The position numbers and the translations under genes are program-made. A stretch of 64,000 nt of DNA from Pseudoalteromonas luteoviolacea H33-S. GTDB lineage: Bacteria; Pseudomonadota; Gammaproteobacteria; Enterobacterales; Alteromonadaceae. Of this stretch, positions 8,481 to 17,397 are shown in pieces. Location of the stretch: NCBI RefSeq assembly GCF_001625695.1, contig NZ_AUXY01000013.1, positions 85,386 to 149,385 on the forward strand, written 5' to 3'. The notes below the pieces were generated by a model that was not told where the DNA came from, searched no databases, and was given only the letters and a program-made list of their open reading frames with translations. How positions within the stretch are numbered: position 1 is the stretch's first letter; every line of letters starts with the position of its first letter.

Positions 8481-9623
8481 ATGAATCTTGCTAAAGCACA
8501 GCTGTTCAATTTTTTAATTCTCATTTTGGTGAGTTTTACCACCGTTGCCAGTGATTACAACATGCGTCAGGGGGTAACGGATGTAAGTAACGAGGTTTAT
8601 CAGCTACACATGACAATTTTTCTCATCTGTTGTGTGATAGGCGTTATTGTATTTTCAGTGATGTTTTGGGCGCTAATTCATCACCGTAAGTCGAAAGGCG
8701 CGAAGCCTGCTCAATTTCATGAGAGTACTAAAGTCGAGATTATCTGGACTGCTATCCCTTTTGTGATTTTGGTTGTGATGGCAATCCCCGCCACAAAAAC
8801 TTTGATAGCCATGGAAGACACCAGCAAATCTGATTTAACAATTAAGGTTACAGGGTCTCAGTGGAAGTGGCATTACGAGTATATGGGCCATGATGTGGAC
8901 TTTTTCTCAGTGTTATCTACGCCTAAAGATCAGATTGCTAACTTGCAAGAAAAAGATGAGCACTACTTACTCGAAGTTGATAAACCTTTGGTTATCCCAA
9001 CCGATCGAAAAGTACGTTTTTTGCTGACATCAGATGATGTGATCCACTCTTGGTGGGTCCCTGAATTTGCAGTGAAAAAAGACGCTAATCCGGGCTTTAT
9101 TAATGAAGCTTGGACTCGAGTAAATGAAGCAGGGTTATACCGAGGTCAATGTGCTGAGCTTTGCGGTAAAGACCATGGCTTTATGCCTGTTGTGGTCGAC
9201 GCGCGTTCACCCGATGATTTCGATTTGTGGCTTGCAGACGCAAAGCAGGCTAAAGCCAAGGCTGAACAGGTTGAAGCCGCATCCGTTGGCGCTACGTTGT
9301 CTAAAGATGAGCTGATGGCAACGGGAGAGAAAGTGTACATGGCATATTGTGCTGCTTGTCATCAGCCAACAGGGCTTGGTTTACCTGGTGTCTTTCCTGC
9401 CATGAAGGGCAGCCCTGTTGTCAATGGCGAGCTCAAATCGCACATTGATATATTGGTCAATGGCCGCCCTGGCACAGCAATGCAAGCATTTGGAAAGCAA
9501 TTAACCTTGACGGAAATAGCTGGCGTGATCACATACAAGCGAAATAGTTGGGGGAATGATTCCCAAGAGGTAGTTCAGCCTGGGCAAATACAGGCCTTCA
9601 TTGATGAGACTAAGGAGAAATAG
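8481..9623 (+). CDS. coxB: Cytochrome c oxidase (aa3) subunit II with fused cytochrome c domain
   Basis: This subunit receives electrons from cytochrome c and passes them to subunit I. The 380-residue protein has a signal/first hydrophobic segment, two transmembrane helices (about 41-65 and 87-107), and a periplasmic cupredoxin domain. CuA ligands are visible in VIHSWW and GQCAELCGKDHGFM. A C-terminal cytochrome c domain has the haem motif CAACH and a methionine candidate in GTAMQAFG. The fusion with cytochrome c is typical of caa3/Cox enzymes of Pseudomonas and marine gammaproteobacteria. CGGAG about 9 bases upstream supports the start. It is the first gene of the oxidase operon. Confidence 0.97.
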   Translation: MNLAKAQLFNFLILILVSFTTVASDYNMRQGVTDVSNEVYQLHMTIFLICCVIGVIVFSVMFWALIHHRKSKGAKPAQFHESTKVEIIWTAIPFVILVVMAIPATKTLIAMEDTSKSDLTIKVTGSQWKWHYEYMGHDVDFFSVLSTPKDQIANLQEKDEHYLLEVDKPLVIPTDRKVRFLLTSDDVIHSWWVPEFAVKKDANPGFINEAWTRVNEAGLYRGQCAELCGKDHGFMPVVVDARSPDDFDLWLADAKQAKAKAEQVEAASVGATLSKDELMATGEKVYMAYCAACHQPTGLGLPGVFPAMKGSPVVNGELKSHIDILVNGRPGTAMQAFGKQLTLTEIAGVITYKRNSWGNDSQEVVQPGQIQAFIDETKEK

Positions 9624-9625
9624 TA

Positions 9626-11212
9626 ATGTCGACTACCGCGCAAGATCAAACTGTATCTCATGAACATCATGGGGCACCCTCGGGTTTAAAGCGATGGCTT
9701 TTTACTACTAACCACAAAGATATTGGGTCTTTATATTTACTGTTTTCTCTGCTGATGTTTCTAACCGGTGGCGCGATGGCAATGGTGATCCGCGCTGAGC
9801 TATTTCAGCCGGGTATGCAACTTGTCGACCCACATTTTTTCAATCAAATGACAACCGTCCATGGATTAGTCATGGTGTTTGGTGCTGTCATGCCCGCCTT
9901 TACCGGTCTTGCTAACTGGATGATCCCGATGATGATTGGGGCACCGGATATGGCACTGCCTAGAATGAATAACTGGAGTTTTTGGATCTTACCTTTTGCA
10001 TTTGCGATCTTGCTGGCATCTCTGTTCATGGAAGGAGGCGGTCCTGCGTTTGGTTGGACATTTTATGCGCCTTTGTCGACCACATATAGCAATGACAATA
10101 CGGCGCTATTTGTTTTTGCCGTTCATATTATGGGGGTCAGCTCTATTATGGGCGCAATCAACGTGATTGTAACCATAGTGAATATGAGAGCGCCTGGCAT
10201 GACATGGATGAAGCTTCCGTTATTTGTCTGGACTTGGTTAATTACTGCTTTTTTACTTATCGCGGTGATGCCCGTTTTAGCAGGGGCCGTGACCATGGTG
10301 TTGACCGATAAATATTTTGGCACCAGCTTTTTTGATGCAGCGGGCGGTGGCGATCCCGTTATGTTTCAACATATTTTTTGGTTCTTTGGACATCCTGAAG
10401 TGTACATCATGATACTGCCTGCGTTTGGCATTATTTCGACCATAGTGCCGACATTTTCACGCAAGAAGCTGTTCGGTTACGCCTCTATGGTCTACGCCAC
10501 CTCATCGATTGCTTTATTGTCGTTTGTCGTTTGGGCGCATCATATGTTCACCACAGGCATGCCATTGGCGGGCGAATTGTTTTTTATGTATGCAACTATG
10601 CTCATTTCTGTTCCAACAGGGGTCAAAGTATTTAATTGGGTTGCAACGATGTGGCGAGGCTCAATAAGTTTTGAAATCCCCATGATGTTTGCCATTGCTT
10701 TTATTGTCCTGTTCACATTAGGTGGGTTCTCTGGATTGATGTTGGCGATAACGCCTGCAGACTTCCAGTATCATGATACCTATTTTGTGGTAGCACATTT
10801 CCATTATGTATTAGTTACAGGGGCTGTGTTCTCCATCATGGCAGCCGCTTATTATTGGTTGCCGAAATGGACTGGAAATATGTTCAACGAAACGCTAGCA
10901 CAATGGCATTTTTGGCTGTCGCTGGTCAGTGTGAACGTATTGTTCTTTCCAATGCATTTTGTTGGCTTAGCGGGGATGCCAAGGCGTATTCCTGATTATG
11001 CACTGCAGTTTGCTGACTTCAATGCCATTATTAGTGTGGGCGGATTTGCATTTGGATTATCCCAATTACTCTTCGTTGCGGTCGTGTTTAAGTGTGTCGC
11101 CGGCGGCAAGCCCGCTGAAGATAAAGTATGGGATGGTGCAGAAGGGCTGGAATGGCAAGTGGCATCACCTGCACCATACCACACCTTCTCAACACCACCA
11201 AAGGTGGACTAA
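9626..11212 (+). CDS. coxA: Cytochrome c oxidase (aa3) subunit I
   Basis: The catalytic subunit with haem a and the haem a3-CuB centre; it reduces O2 to water and pumps protons. The 528-residue product has about 12 membrane helices. Haem and copper ligands are visible: MTTVHGLVMVFG (low-spin haem), WFFGHPEVYIMILP (CuB His and the His-Tyr crosslink), AHHMFTTG (CuB histidines), and HDTYFVVAHFHYV (haem ligands). It begins 2 bases after coxB, and its stop codon overlaps the ctaG start (TAATG). Length and motifs are intact. Confidence 0.99.
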   Translation: MSTTAQDQTVSHEHHGAPSGLKRWLFTTNHKDIGSLYLLFSLLMFLTGGAMAMVIRAELFQPGMQLVDPHFFNQMTTVHGLVMVFGAVMPAFTGLANWMIPMMIGAPDMALPRMNNWSFWILPFAFAILLASLFMEGGGPAFGWTFYAPLSTTYSNDNTALFVFAVHIMGVSSIMGAINVIVTIVNMRAPGMTWMKLPLFVWTWLITAFLLIAVMPVLAGAVTMVLTDKYFGTSFFDAAGGGDPVMFQHIFWFFGHPEVYIMILPAFGIISTIVPTFSRKKLFGYASMVYATSSIALLSFVVWAHHMFTTGMPLAGELFFMYATMLISVPTGVKVFNWVATMWRGSISFEIPMMFAIAFIVLFTLGGFSGLMLAITPADFQYHDTYFVVAHFHYVLVTGAVFSIMAAAYYWLPKWTGNMFNETLAQWHFWLSLVSVNVLFFPMHFVGLAGMPRRIPDYALQFADFNAIISVGGFAFGLSQLLFVAVVFKCVAGGKPAEDKVWDGAEGLEWQVASPAPYHTFSTPPKVD

Positions 11213-11814
11213 TGCATAAGGCACTGATACAAAAATTGGTTCTGACGGTGCTGGGCATGTTTGCCTTTGCATTTGCGTTAGTACCGTTATACGACGTGTT
11301 TTGTGACATAACAGGGTTAAATGGGAAAGTTGACCTCGTTGTGGCGGAGCAAAGTACAAGTGTCGATGACTCACGGCAAGTAGAGGTAAGCTTTACTACG
11401 CATGCTAAAAGTAGCGCCCCTTTTCAGGTGAAAGCCCAACAGTATTCTGTAAGCGTTCAGCCAGGCAAGCTATCAGAAGTCCGTTTTGTTGCGCACAACT
11501 TAAGTGATACCGCCAGAGTTATGCAAGCCATTCCTTCAGTATCTCCGGGGCAAGCTGCTAAATATTTACATAAGTTAGCTTGTTTTTGCTTTGATCAACA
11601 GCCATTAGACGCAAATCAGTCAATGGAATTTGTTTTGCGGTTTTACGTTGACACTGAACTACCCAAAGATGTGCAGGAATTAACCCTGTCTTACACTTTA
11701 TACGACATTACTGAGAGTGAAACTGCATACAGTGGCGAGCAGACACAAAGCCAATTTGTTTCACAGTATTACTTAATACAAACAAACCCAGTAAGAGGAC
11801 CTCAAAATGGATAA
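11212..11814 (+). CDS. ctaG: Cytochrome c oxidase assembly protein CtaG/Cox11 (CuB insertion)
   Basis: A membrane-anchored copper chaperone that delivers Cu to the CuB site of subunit I. The 200-residue product begins MHKALIQKLVLTVLG; its ATG overlaps the coxA stop by one base, and AAAGGTGG (about 11200-11207) is the ribosome-binding site. One N-terminal helix is followed by the family signature PLYDVFCDITGLNGK and the copper motif CFCF (KLACFCFDQQ). A longer frame extends upstream inside coxA but is not conserved. It overlaps coxC by 8 bases, consistent with translational coupling. Confidence 0.96.
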   Translation: MHKALIQKLVLTVLGMFAFAFALVPLYDVFCDITGLNGKVDLVVAEQSTSVDDSRQVEVSFTTHAKSSAPFQVKAQQYSVSVQPGKLSEVRFVAHNLSDTARVMQAIPSVSPGQAAKYLHKLACFCFDQQPLDANQSMEFVLRFYVDTELPKDVQELTLSYTLYDITESETAYSGEQTQSQFVSQYYLIQTNPVRGPQNG

Positions 11815-12682
11815 GAGTTACCAACCCTATTACGTACCTGAGCAAAGTCCTTGGCCAATCGTGGGGGCTGTTGCGATGTTTTTCATTGCTGTCGGAGCTG
11901 GGTTAACTGTGATGCAACTGGGCAAAGATGCCAGTTCTGGTGCTTGGACATTGTTTGCGGGTATTGTCATTTTAATTGGCATGGTCGTTGGTTGGTTCCG
12001 TCACGTTATTGATGAATCTATGAGTGGTCTTTATTCCGCACAAATGGACAGATCTTTTCGCCAAGGCATGGGGTGGTTTATATTTTCCGAAGTGATGTTC
12101 TTTGCAGCATTTTTTGGTGCCCTGTTTTACGTTCGGATGTTTGCCGTACCCTGGCTAGGTGGTAGCAGCAATAATGCGATGACCAATGAAGTGTTATGGC
12201 CTCAATTTGAAGCTTTGTGGCCGCTTTTAACAACGCCTGATGGCACTGCTACGCAAGCGATGCCCTGGCAAGGGCTGCCTTTAATAAACACCATTATTCT
12301 GCTGACCTCTTCTGTCACCTTACACTTTGCCCACACAGCCATTGAACAAAATGAACGATTGAAGTTAAAAGTGTTTTTGGGCGCGACTATTTTATTGGGG
12401 TTCGTTTTCTTAGGCTTGCAAGTTGAAGAGTACATACATGCATACACTGAGCTGGGATTGAAACTCGATTCAGGTATTTATGGCAATACGTTTTTTATGC
12501 TCACTGGTTTTCACGGTATGCATGTAACGCTTGGTGCGTTGATGTTATTGGTGGTGTGGTTGCGGATTCTAAAGGGACATTTGGACTCTAATCAACATTT
12601 TGCGTTTCAGGCTGCTGCTTGGTATTGGCATTTTGTTGATGTTGTTTGGCTATGTTTGTTTGTGTTTGTGTATGTGATTTAG
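11807..12682 (+). CDS. coxC: Cytochrome c oxidase (aa3) subunit III
   Basis: The non-catalytic seven-helix subunit that stabilises subunit I and its proton uptake. The 291-residue protein has the usual WPIVGAVAMFF first helix, SEVMFFAAFFGALFYVRM, LGLQVEEY, and the C-terminal FHGMHVTLG and WHFVDVVWLCLF motifs. It overlaps ctaG by 8 bases. Its last 95 bases lie opposite the 3' end of the antisense twin-helix gene. Confidence 0.98.
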   Translation: MDKSYQPYYVPEQSPWPIVGAVAMFFIAVGAGLTVMQLGKDASSGAWTLFAGIVILIGMVVGWFRHVIDESMSGLYSAQMDRSFRQGMGWFIFSEVMFFAAFFGALFYVRMFAVPWLGGSSNNAMTNEVLWPQFEALWPLLTTPDGTATQAMPWQGLPLINTIILLTSSVTLHFAHTAIEQNERLKLKVFLGATILLGFVFLGLQVEEYIHAYTELGLKLDSGIYGNTFFMLTGFHGMHVTLGALMLLVVWLRILKGHLDSNQHFAFQAAAWYWHFVDVVWLCLFVFVYVI

Positions 12683-12890
12683 CACTCGGCTGGGGATTGA
12701 AGTTAAACAGTCCCATTTGACTAGAAAGCGTAATACAAAGCATAACTAAAAGTGAAAATATCACTCGCTTTCCCAGTATTTGAGACATGTTTTTCGATTT
12801 TTCGGCTCCTTGGAGCATCACGAATAGGGCATAAAAAAGGTGGTAAAGAATAACTAAAAGAAGTGCTGTGATAATCCATTTAATAAGCAT
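12588..12890 (-). CDS. Small twin-transmembrane protein (DUF2909-like), antisense within the cox operon
   Basis: A 100-residue membrane protein with two hydrophobic helices, about 3-25 and 44-62, and a basic loop between them (EKSKNMSQILGKRV). DUF2909 twin-transmembrane proteins of about 65 residues occur at this position, between coxC and surf1, in Pseudomonas-type clusters. Here a polar Q/N-rich C-terminal tail of about 35 residues extends it into the 3' end of coxC on the opposite strand. Its start is only 18 bases from the surf1 start, in a divergent arrangement. Role unknown; assembly or regulation of the oxidase is a guess from context. Confidence 0.65.
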   Translation of the reverse strand: MLIKWIITALLLVILYHLFYALFVMLQGAEKSKNMSQILGKRVIFSLLVMLCITLSSQMGLFNFNPQPSAKSHTQTQTNIAKQHQQNANTKQQPETQNVD

Positions 12891-12908
12891 AAGGGAGTCT
12901 GCCTTTAC

Positions 12909-13625
12909 GTGTTTAATAAAAAGACTAGTACAGTTGTGGTCATTTTTGCAGTCACTATCGTGATGTCTGTTTGCTTCAGATTATCTTATTGGCAATGGCA
13001 GCGGGCAGGCGACAAACAAGTACAGCTCTCAATGTTGTCTGAGCGCTTTAATAATAAGGCGCTTGGAAAGTTCGACATTACTGATAATTGGCAGGGAGCA
13101 AAGATAGATATAAAAGGAAAGTTGGTGCCAGACCAGTGGTGGTTATTGGACAATCAAGTTCTGCACGGTCAAGTGGGTTATGATTTGATTGCTTTGTTCG
13201 AGGTTGACAATACCGACACACTGTTTGTTATTAATCTTGGTTTTGTGCCAGCCGGAGACAGTCGAAGCCAGTTACCTGCAATAGCGTTACCGCTCCATGA
13301 AATTGAAGTCAATGTGCAGTTCAAAATAGGCGCTTGGTCAGGGTTTACTTTAGCAAATTCCCCTGATCAAAGTGCGTATCATCATAACGTTTTGCAGTAT
13401 TTGGAGCAGCTGTATTTTGAGCGGGAATCAAAGTTGCCTATTTCATCGCAGTTATTGATAGCCACGCAAGGTGTTATTCAAGGTGTAACACCGCACTATA
13501 AAGCTGTGGTAATGAGTCCTGATAAACATCGCGCCTACGCATTGCAATGGTTATTGATTGGTTTATCTGCAGGTGTGATTGCTTACTTTGCCATCAAAAA
13601 AAAGTCTAAGGATTTAAGCGTATGA
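12909..13625 (+). CDS. SURF1-family cytochrome oxidase biogenesis protein
   Basis: SURF1 proteins assist haem a delivery to, or assembly of, aa3 oxidase. The 238-residue product has an N-terminal helix (TVVVIFAVTIVMSVCF), the family FRLSYWQWQRAGDKQ element, a periplasmic domain with VPDQWWLLDNQVLHGQVGYDLIALFE, and a C-terminal helix (WLLIGLSAGVIAYFAI). The start is GTG with AGGGAG (12891-12896) 12 bases upstream, slightly far. It overlaps the next gene by 4 bases (ATGA). Confidence 0.9.
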   Translation: MFNKKTSTVVVIFAVTIVMSVCFRLSYWQWQRAGDKQVQLSMLSERFNNKALGKFDITDNWQGAKIDIKGKLVPDQWWLLDNQVLHGQVGYDLIALFEVDNTDTLFVINLGFVPAGDSRSQLPAIALPLHEIEVNVQFKIGAWSGFTLANSPDQSAYHHNVLQYLEQLYFERESKLPISSQLLIATQGVIQGVTPHYKAVVMSPDKHRAYALQWLLIGLSAGVIAYFAIKKKSKDLSV

Positions 13626-14095
13626 ATAAAACACTAGGGTTGTTTATCGGCTGCTTTATTTTGCCTGTGATCATGGCAATAACCGTACTTAAATTAGATT
13701 TTAAGCCAAGTTCAACGACGAACAATGGCAGCTTTTTAAAGCAAGAAATTTGGCTACCTGTGATACCCGAAGGCAAGGTATGGAGTATCGTTTTAAATGC
13801 GCCTAAAGGGTGCTTGACTGCGTGCGATGTGCAAAAGAGCAATGTGGAAAACTTAGATGTTGCACTGGGCAAGCACCGTAACAAAGTGGCTATCGTGCTG
13901 GTTGGAGAAGGTGAGCAGCCAGTAGATCAAACCATACAAGAAAAACTCGTGCCCGCCGCGTTTTATTTGGTGGATAAACATGGCCTAGTGATTTTGGAAT
14001 ACCCCTATGAATCTGATCCTGAAGCAAATAGATTGGTTCTCAAAGGGTTATTGAAGGACATGAAAAAACTCTTAAATTATGCTCGTTCTCAGTAA
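13622..14095 (+). CDS. Membrane-anchored oxidase-cluster protein of unknown function (thioredoxin-like/Sco-like fold)
   Basis: A 157-residue protein with one N-terminal helix (LGLFIGCFILPVIMAITVL) and a soluble domain. The soluble part has WSIVLNAPKGCLTACDVQKSNV and later VPAAFYLVDKHGLVILEYPY, a layout like thioredoxin/Sco proteins. However, the two cysteines are spaced C-x3-C and the distal copper histidine of Sco is not evident. Similar genes sit between surf1 and ctaA in other gammaproteobacterial cox clusters. Its tight coupling (4-base overlap with surf1) suggests an oxidase-assembly role. The biochemical function is unknown. Confidence 0.75.
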   Translation: MNKTLGLFIGCFILPVIMAITVLKLDFKPSSTTNNGSFLKQEIWLPVIPEGKVWSIVLNAPKGCLTACDVQKSNVENLDVALGKHRNKVAIVLVGEGEQPVDQTIQEKLVPAAFYLVDKHGLVILEYPYESDPEANRLVLKGLLKDMKKLLNYARSQ

Positions 14096-14104
14096 GGAGG
14101 CGCT

Positions 14105-15100
14105 ATGTCTACTGTACTTCAACGAACTATCACGTTTGCGTGTATGCTGGCCATTTGTGTGGTGGTACTCGGTGCTTATACGCGGTTGAGCAATGCAGGG
14201 CTAGGTTGTCCAGATTGGCCTGGTTGTTACGGTTTTTTGACTGTACCCAATGAAGTACATGAAATTACTGCTGCGCAGCTAAAGTTTCCAAGTAGTCAGA
14301 TTGAACCGCGCAAAGCTTGGATTGAAATGATCCACCGGTACTTTGCTGGGTGTTTAGCTTTAGTTGTCTTATTGTTGTTTGCAGTCATCATACGCTCTAG
14401 GGCGCAACATGCCCCAAAGGTTTTGGCAAGCGCTTTAGTACTGATGATTGGTGTGCAGGCCTTACTGGGCATGTGGACAGTCACTATGAATTTACAGCCA
14501 TTTGTTGTGATGGGGCATTTGCTGGGGGGCTTCACTGTATTGTCTTTATTAACCTTGTTGTATTTACGAGCGGCACCACCCTCTGTTGAATATGAAGCTC
14601 AGGCTTTTACTTGTTTAAAGGTGGGGGTTGTGTGTACTGGTATTTTGGTATTACAAATTGCGTTAGGTGGTTGGTTGGCTGCGAATTATGCCGCACCCCA
14701 TTGCACAGGGTTACCGCTTTGCTCGAATAGTGAGCTGTTTTCGTGGTCCAGTTTACTAGAGTTGCCAAAGCCGTCAAGCACCTATGAGTATGGTGTATTA
14801 CCATTTGAAACGCGTTTATCGATCCATTTGATGCACCGTATATGGGCCAGTGTGACGTTGTTAGCCTTGGTTGCTATGGCGGTCTTTGTTCATTTTAAAA
14901 TATCTCAGCCGATCATTCGCAAAGCGGTTAATCAAGTTGCCATACTGGTGCTTTTTCAGGTAGCTGTTGGGGGGATAATTGTGTATTTCAAATTCCCAAT
15001 TTTATTGACGCTATTTCATAATTTAATGGCTGCTCTATTGTTGTTGGCACTTGTCAGAGCCTGTTTTTTACTCTCTCGAGCGAGGCAGATATGGGTATGA
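14105..15100 (+). CDS. ctaA: Haem A synthase (CtaA/Cox15)
   Basis: This inner-membrane enzyme oxidises the methyl group of haem O to the formyl group of haem A. The 331-residue protein has about eight helices. It has family motifs GAYTRLSNAGLGCPDWPGCYG near the N-terminus, histidines in EMIHRYFAG and MGHLLGG, and in the second half HLMHRIWAS and LFHNLMAA. An exceptionally good ribosome-binding site, AAGGAGG, lies at 14095-14101. It overlaps ctaB by 10 bases. Confidence 0.97.
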   Translation: MSTVLQRTITFACMLAICVVVLGAYTRLSNAGLGCPDWPGCYGFLTVPNEVHEITAAQLKFPSSQIEPRKAWIEMIHRYFAGCLALVVLLLFAVIIRSRAQHAPKVLASALVLMIGVQALLGMWTVTMNLQPFVVMGHLLGGFTVLSLLTLLYLRAAPPSVEYEAQAFTCLKVGVVCTGILVLQIALGGWLAANYAAPHCTGLPLCSNSELFSWSSLLELPKPSSTYEYGVLPFETRLSIHLMHRIWASVTLLALVAMAVFVHFKISQPIIRKAVNQVAILVLFQVAVGGIIVYFKFPILLTLFHNLMAALLLLALVRACFLLSRARQIWV

Positions 15101-16002
15101 ATGTAGAGTTAGCAAAATATACACATGCATTCGAAGGGGTATCAAAATATATTCAACCCTACCTGAATATATGTAAGCCTAAAGTTGTTTTAATGCTGGT
15201 GCTTACGGCGTGGGTTGGCATTATATTAGCCCCTGAATCTGGCCGCAGTATATGGCTACAGCTAGCTGCTTTATTGGGGATCGGCTTAGTGTCGGCCTCA
15301 GCTGCAGCCATCAATCATATTTTAGACCGAGCAAGAGACAAACATATGGTACGAACTCGGCATCGACCCATGGTGCTGGAGCAGCTGAGTGTGCAGCAAG
15401 CTTATATATTTGCTTTTGTTATTGGGATATTAGGCTGTGTGCTGCTATTGGTATACAGCAATTTGTTATGTACTTTTTTAACTGTATTGGCGCTGTTTGG
15501 TTACGCAGTTGTGTATACGGTTTTCTTAAAACGCTCCACCCCCCAAAATATAGTGATTGGCGGCTTAGCGGGGGCAATGCCGCCACTGCTTGGCTGGGTA
15601 AGTGAGACAAATGCAATGAGCGCAGAACCTTGGCTATTGGTGATGATCATTTTTACTTGGACACCGCCCCATTTTTGGGCGCTGGCTATTGCCAGAAAGC
15701 AAGATTACGAACGGGCTAATGTGCCTATGCTGCCAGTAACACACGGTGTTTTATTCACAAAGCTATGTATGCTTGTTTATACCGTTTTATTAACGTTGGT
15801 GTGTATATTGCCGTATTTAATAAATATGTCGGGGGTATTTTATCTTACTATTTCGTGCTTTTTAAATGCCCGTTTTTTGCAAAAAGTGACACTTTTGTAT
15901 TTTGAATCAAAATCGGAGTCGGCGCTGCAAGTTTTTCGTTTTTCAATAAGTTATTTATTGCTACTCTTATGTGCATTGTTTATTGATAAGTTATTGTTCT
16001 GA
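15091..16002 (+). CDS. ctaB: Protoheme IX farnesyltransferase (haem O synthase, CtaB/CyoE)
   Basis: A UbiA-type prenyltransferase that adds farnesyl to haem B, the step before CtaA. The 303-residue product has the Asp-rich motif NHILDRARDKHMVRTRHRP, the second motif region around DYERANVPMLPV, and about eight to nine helices. It starts inside the ctaA end and its stop overlaps the sco start by one base. With ctaA it provides the complete haem A pathway inside the operon. Confidence 0.97.
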   Translation: MGMNVELAKYTHAFEGVSKYIQPYLNICKPKVVLMLVLTAWVGIILAPESGRSIWLQLAALLGIGLVSASAAAINHILDRARDKHMVRTRHRPMVLEQLSVQQAYIFAFVIGILGCVLLLVYSNLLCTFLTVLALFGYAVVYTVFLKRSTPQNIVIGGLAGAMPPLLGWVSETNAMSAEPWLLVMIIFTWTPPHFWALAIARKQDYERANVPMLPVTHGVLFTKLCMLVYTVLLTLVCILPYLINMSGVFYLTISCFLNARFLQKVTLLYFESKSESALQVFRFSISYLLLLLCALFIDKLLF

Positions 16003-16613
16003 TGCGTTTACTTTTATTGGCCTTATTATCATCTGCAATATTGTCATGCTCGCAACCCAAACAGGTTTCCGAATTGACGGTGGTATATCCGAGTCCCAAA
16101 TTACTAAAGCCTTTTGAGTTGAAAGATCAAAATAATCAGGTTGTGACAAATGAGCACCTAATAGGACAGTGGAATTTACTATTTTTGGGTTACACCAGTT
16201 GTCCGGATATCTGCCCTATGACGTTGGCAAAACTGACGCATATTAATAAGATAATCAGTGAGTTTGAAAATACTCAGGTGTGGTTTGTGTCCGTCGACCC
16301 ACATCGAGATACACCGACGCAACGCAAAGACTACATTGAATATTTTGATGATAGTTTCTTAGCTGTCACACATGACCATCAGCACTTATTCCCTTTTGTC
16401 AGAGATATAGGTTTAATTTATGCTATTAATGAGACACAAGATGCGGAATATTATGTGGACCACAGTGCATCCATTGCTTTGATAAACCCCAGTGGTGAGT
16501 TGACCGCAATCTTTAAACCCGAATTCAAAAAAGGTCATGTGCCGACAGTAAATATTGAGTATATCATTGCTGACTTTGAAATTATTTCCAATGCCAGTAA
16601 AGCACGTCTATAG
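16002..16613 (+). CDS. SCO1/SenC-family copper chaperone lipoprotein
   Basis: Sco proteins supply or reduce copper for the CuA site of oxidase subunit II. The 203-residue protein has a lipoprotein signal (LLLLALLSSAILSC, lipid cysteine at about residue 16) and a thioredoxin fold. The copper/redox motif is CPDIC (GYTSCPDICPMTLA), with the distal histidine in YVDHSASIALI. VSVDPHRDTP is a family signature. It is the last gene of the oxidase operon; no obvious strong terminator follows. Confidence 0.95.
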   Translation: MRLLLLALLSSAILSCSQPKQVSELTVVYPSPKLLKPFELKDQNNQVVTNEHLIGQWNLLFLGYTSCPDICPMTLAKLTHINKIISEFENTQVWFVSVDPHRDTPTQRKDYIEYFDDSFLAVTHDHQHLFPFVRDIGLIYAINETQDAEYYVDHSASIALINPSGELTAIFKPEFKKGHVPTVNIEYIIADFEIISNASKARL

Positions 16614-16734
16614 TGGTGTGCACTTGTTTCTAAGTTAATAATATTTTTATTTCTTTTGCCTAAATTTTGGCAATTTTATCATCAACGTCTAATCTAATCT
16701 TATCTATAACTTTTACAGGGAATGTGCCAAGCAC

Positions 16735-17007
16735 ATGATTAAACTTCCTTCTGAGTTAGCCATCAATAAAGTCGAAGAACTCTATCAGTCGTTCGTTCAA
16801 GAATTAGAGTCTGGGCAACCCATATGCATTGATATTAACGATGTTTCTAAGGTTGATACAGCTTCGGTCCAAATGTTGTGTGCGTTGCAAAAAAGGCTCA
16901 TGAACTTTGATCAAAAAATTACTTGGCATGGTGATAGTCCTATCTTGTTTGAGTCCGTAGAACAACTTGGTTTAACCGAAATTTTATCCTTTAGCAGTAA
17001 GATTTAA
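16735..17007 (+). CDS. STAS-domain protein heading the chemotaxis operon
   Basis: A 90-residue single STAS domain similar to MlaB and anti-sigma factor antagonists. CIDINDVSKVDTASVQMLCALQKRL carries the conserved loop where a phosphorylatable Ser/Thr would sit (D-T-A-S). It is 9 bases upstream of cheY in the same direction, so probably cotranscribed. STAS genes head some cheD-containing chemosensory operons such as those of Vibrio. The partner is unknown; a link to signalling output is inference. Confidence 0.8.
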   Translation: MIKLPSELAINKVEELYQSFVQELESGQPICIDINDVSKVDTASVQMLCALQKRLMNFDQKITWHGDSPILFESVEQLGLTEILSFSSKI

Positions 17008-17016
17008 GAGGTCAAT

Positions 17017-17379
17017 ATGAAAAAGATTTTAGCTGTGGATGATTCTGCTTCAATGCGACAAATGGTTGGCTTTACTCTTAAAAAAGCAGGGTTTGACGTC
17101 ACAGAAGCAAAGGATGGTAGTGAGGCATTAAATTTGGCAAAGCAGCAAGGTTTTGATGCTGTGATATCTGATGTAAACATGCCAGTGATGGATGGGATCA
17201 CGTTAATAAGGGAGTTACGCAGCTTACCAAACTATAAATTTACCCCGCTACTGATGTTAACGACAGAATCAGGACTTGATAAAAAAAGTGAAGGTAAAGC
17301 TGCTGGTGCAACTGGCTGGATTGTGAAGCCTTTTAATCCGGATCAATTATTAGCTGTATTGAAGAAAGTCATTCGCTAG
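17017..17379 (+). CDS. cheY: CheY-type single-domain response regulator
   Basis: A 120-residue receiver with no output domain. The acidic pocket is D8/D9, the phospho-acceptor is D52 (ISDVNMPVMDG), the conserved Thr is in MLTTES, and the Lys in WIVKPF. It should take phosphate from the CheA encoded next. Whether it contacts the flagellar motor cannot be told; in Che2-type systems the analogous CheY does not control swimming directly. Confidence 0.95.
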   Translation: MKKILAVDDSASMRQMVGFTLKKAGFDVTEAKDGSEALNLAKQQGFDAVISDVNMPVMDGITLIRELRSLPNYKFTPLLMLTTESGLDKKSEGKAAGATGWIVKPFNPDQLLAVLKKVIR

Positions 17380-17397
17380 TACCAACGAGGTATAGGC

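Noticed and set aside
16656..16673. TTGCC-N8-GGCAA inverted repeat between sco and the che operon
   Set aside because: Only a 5-bp stem with an 8-base loop in AT-rich DNA; too weak to call a terminator or an operator.
16661..16690. Sigma-28 type promoter before the STAS-cheY operon
   Set aside because: A TAAATTTT is present but no GCCGATAA-like element follows at the required distance.
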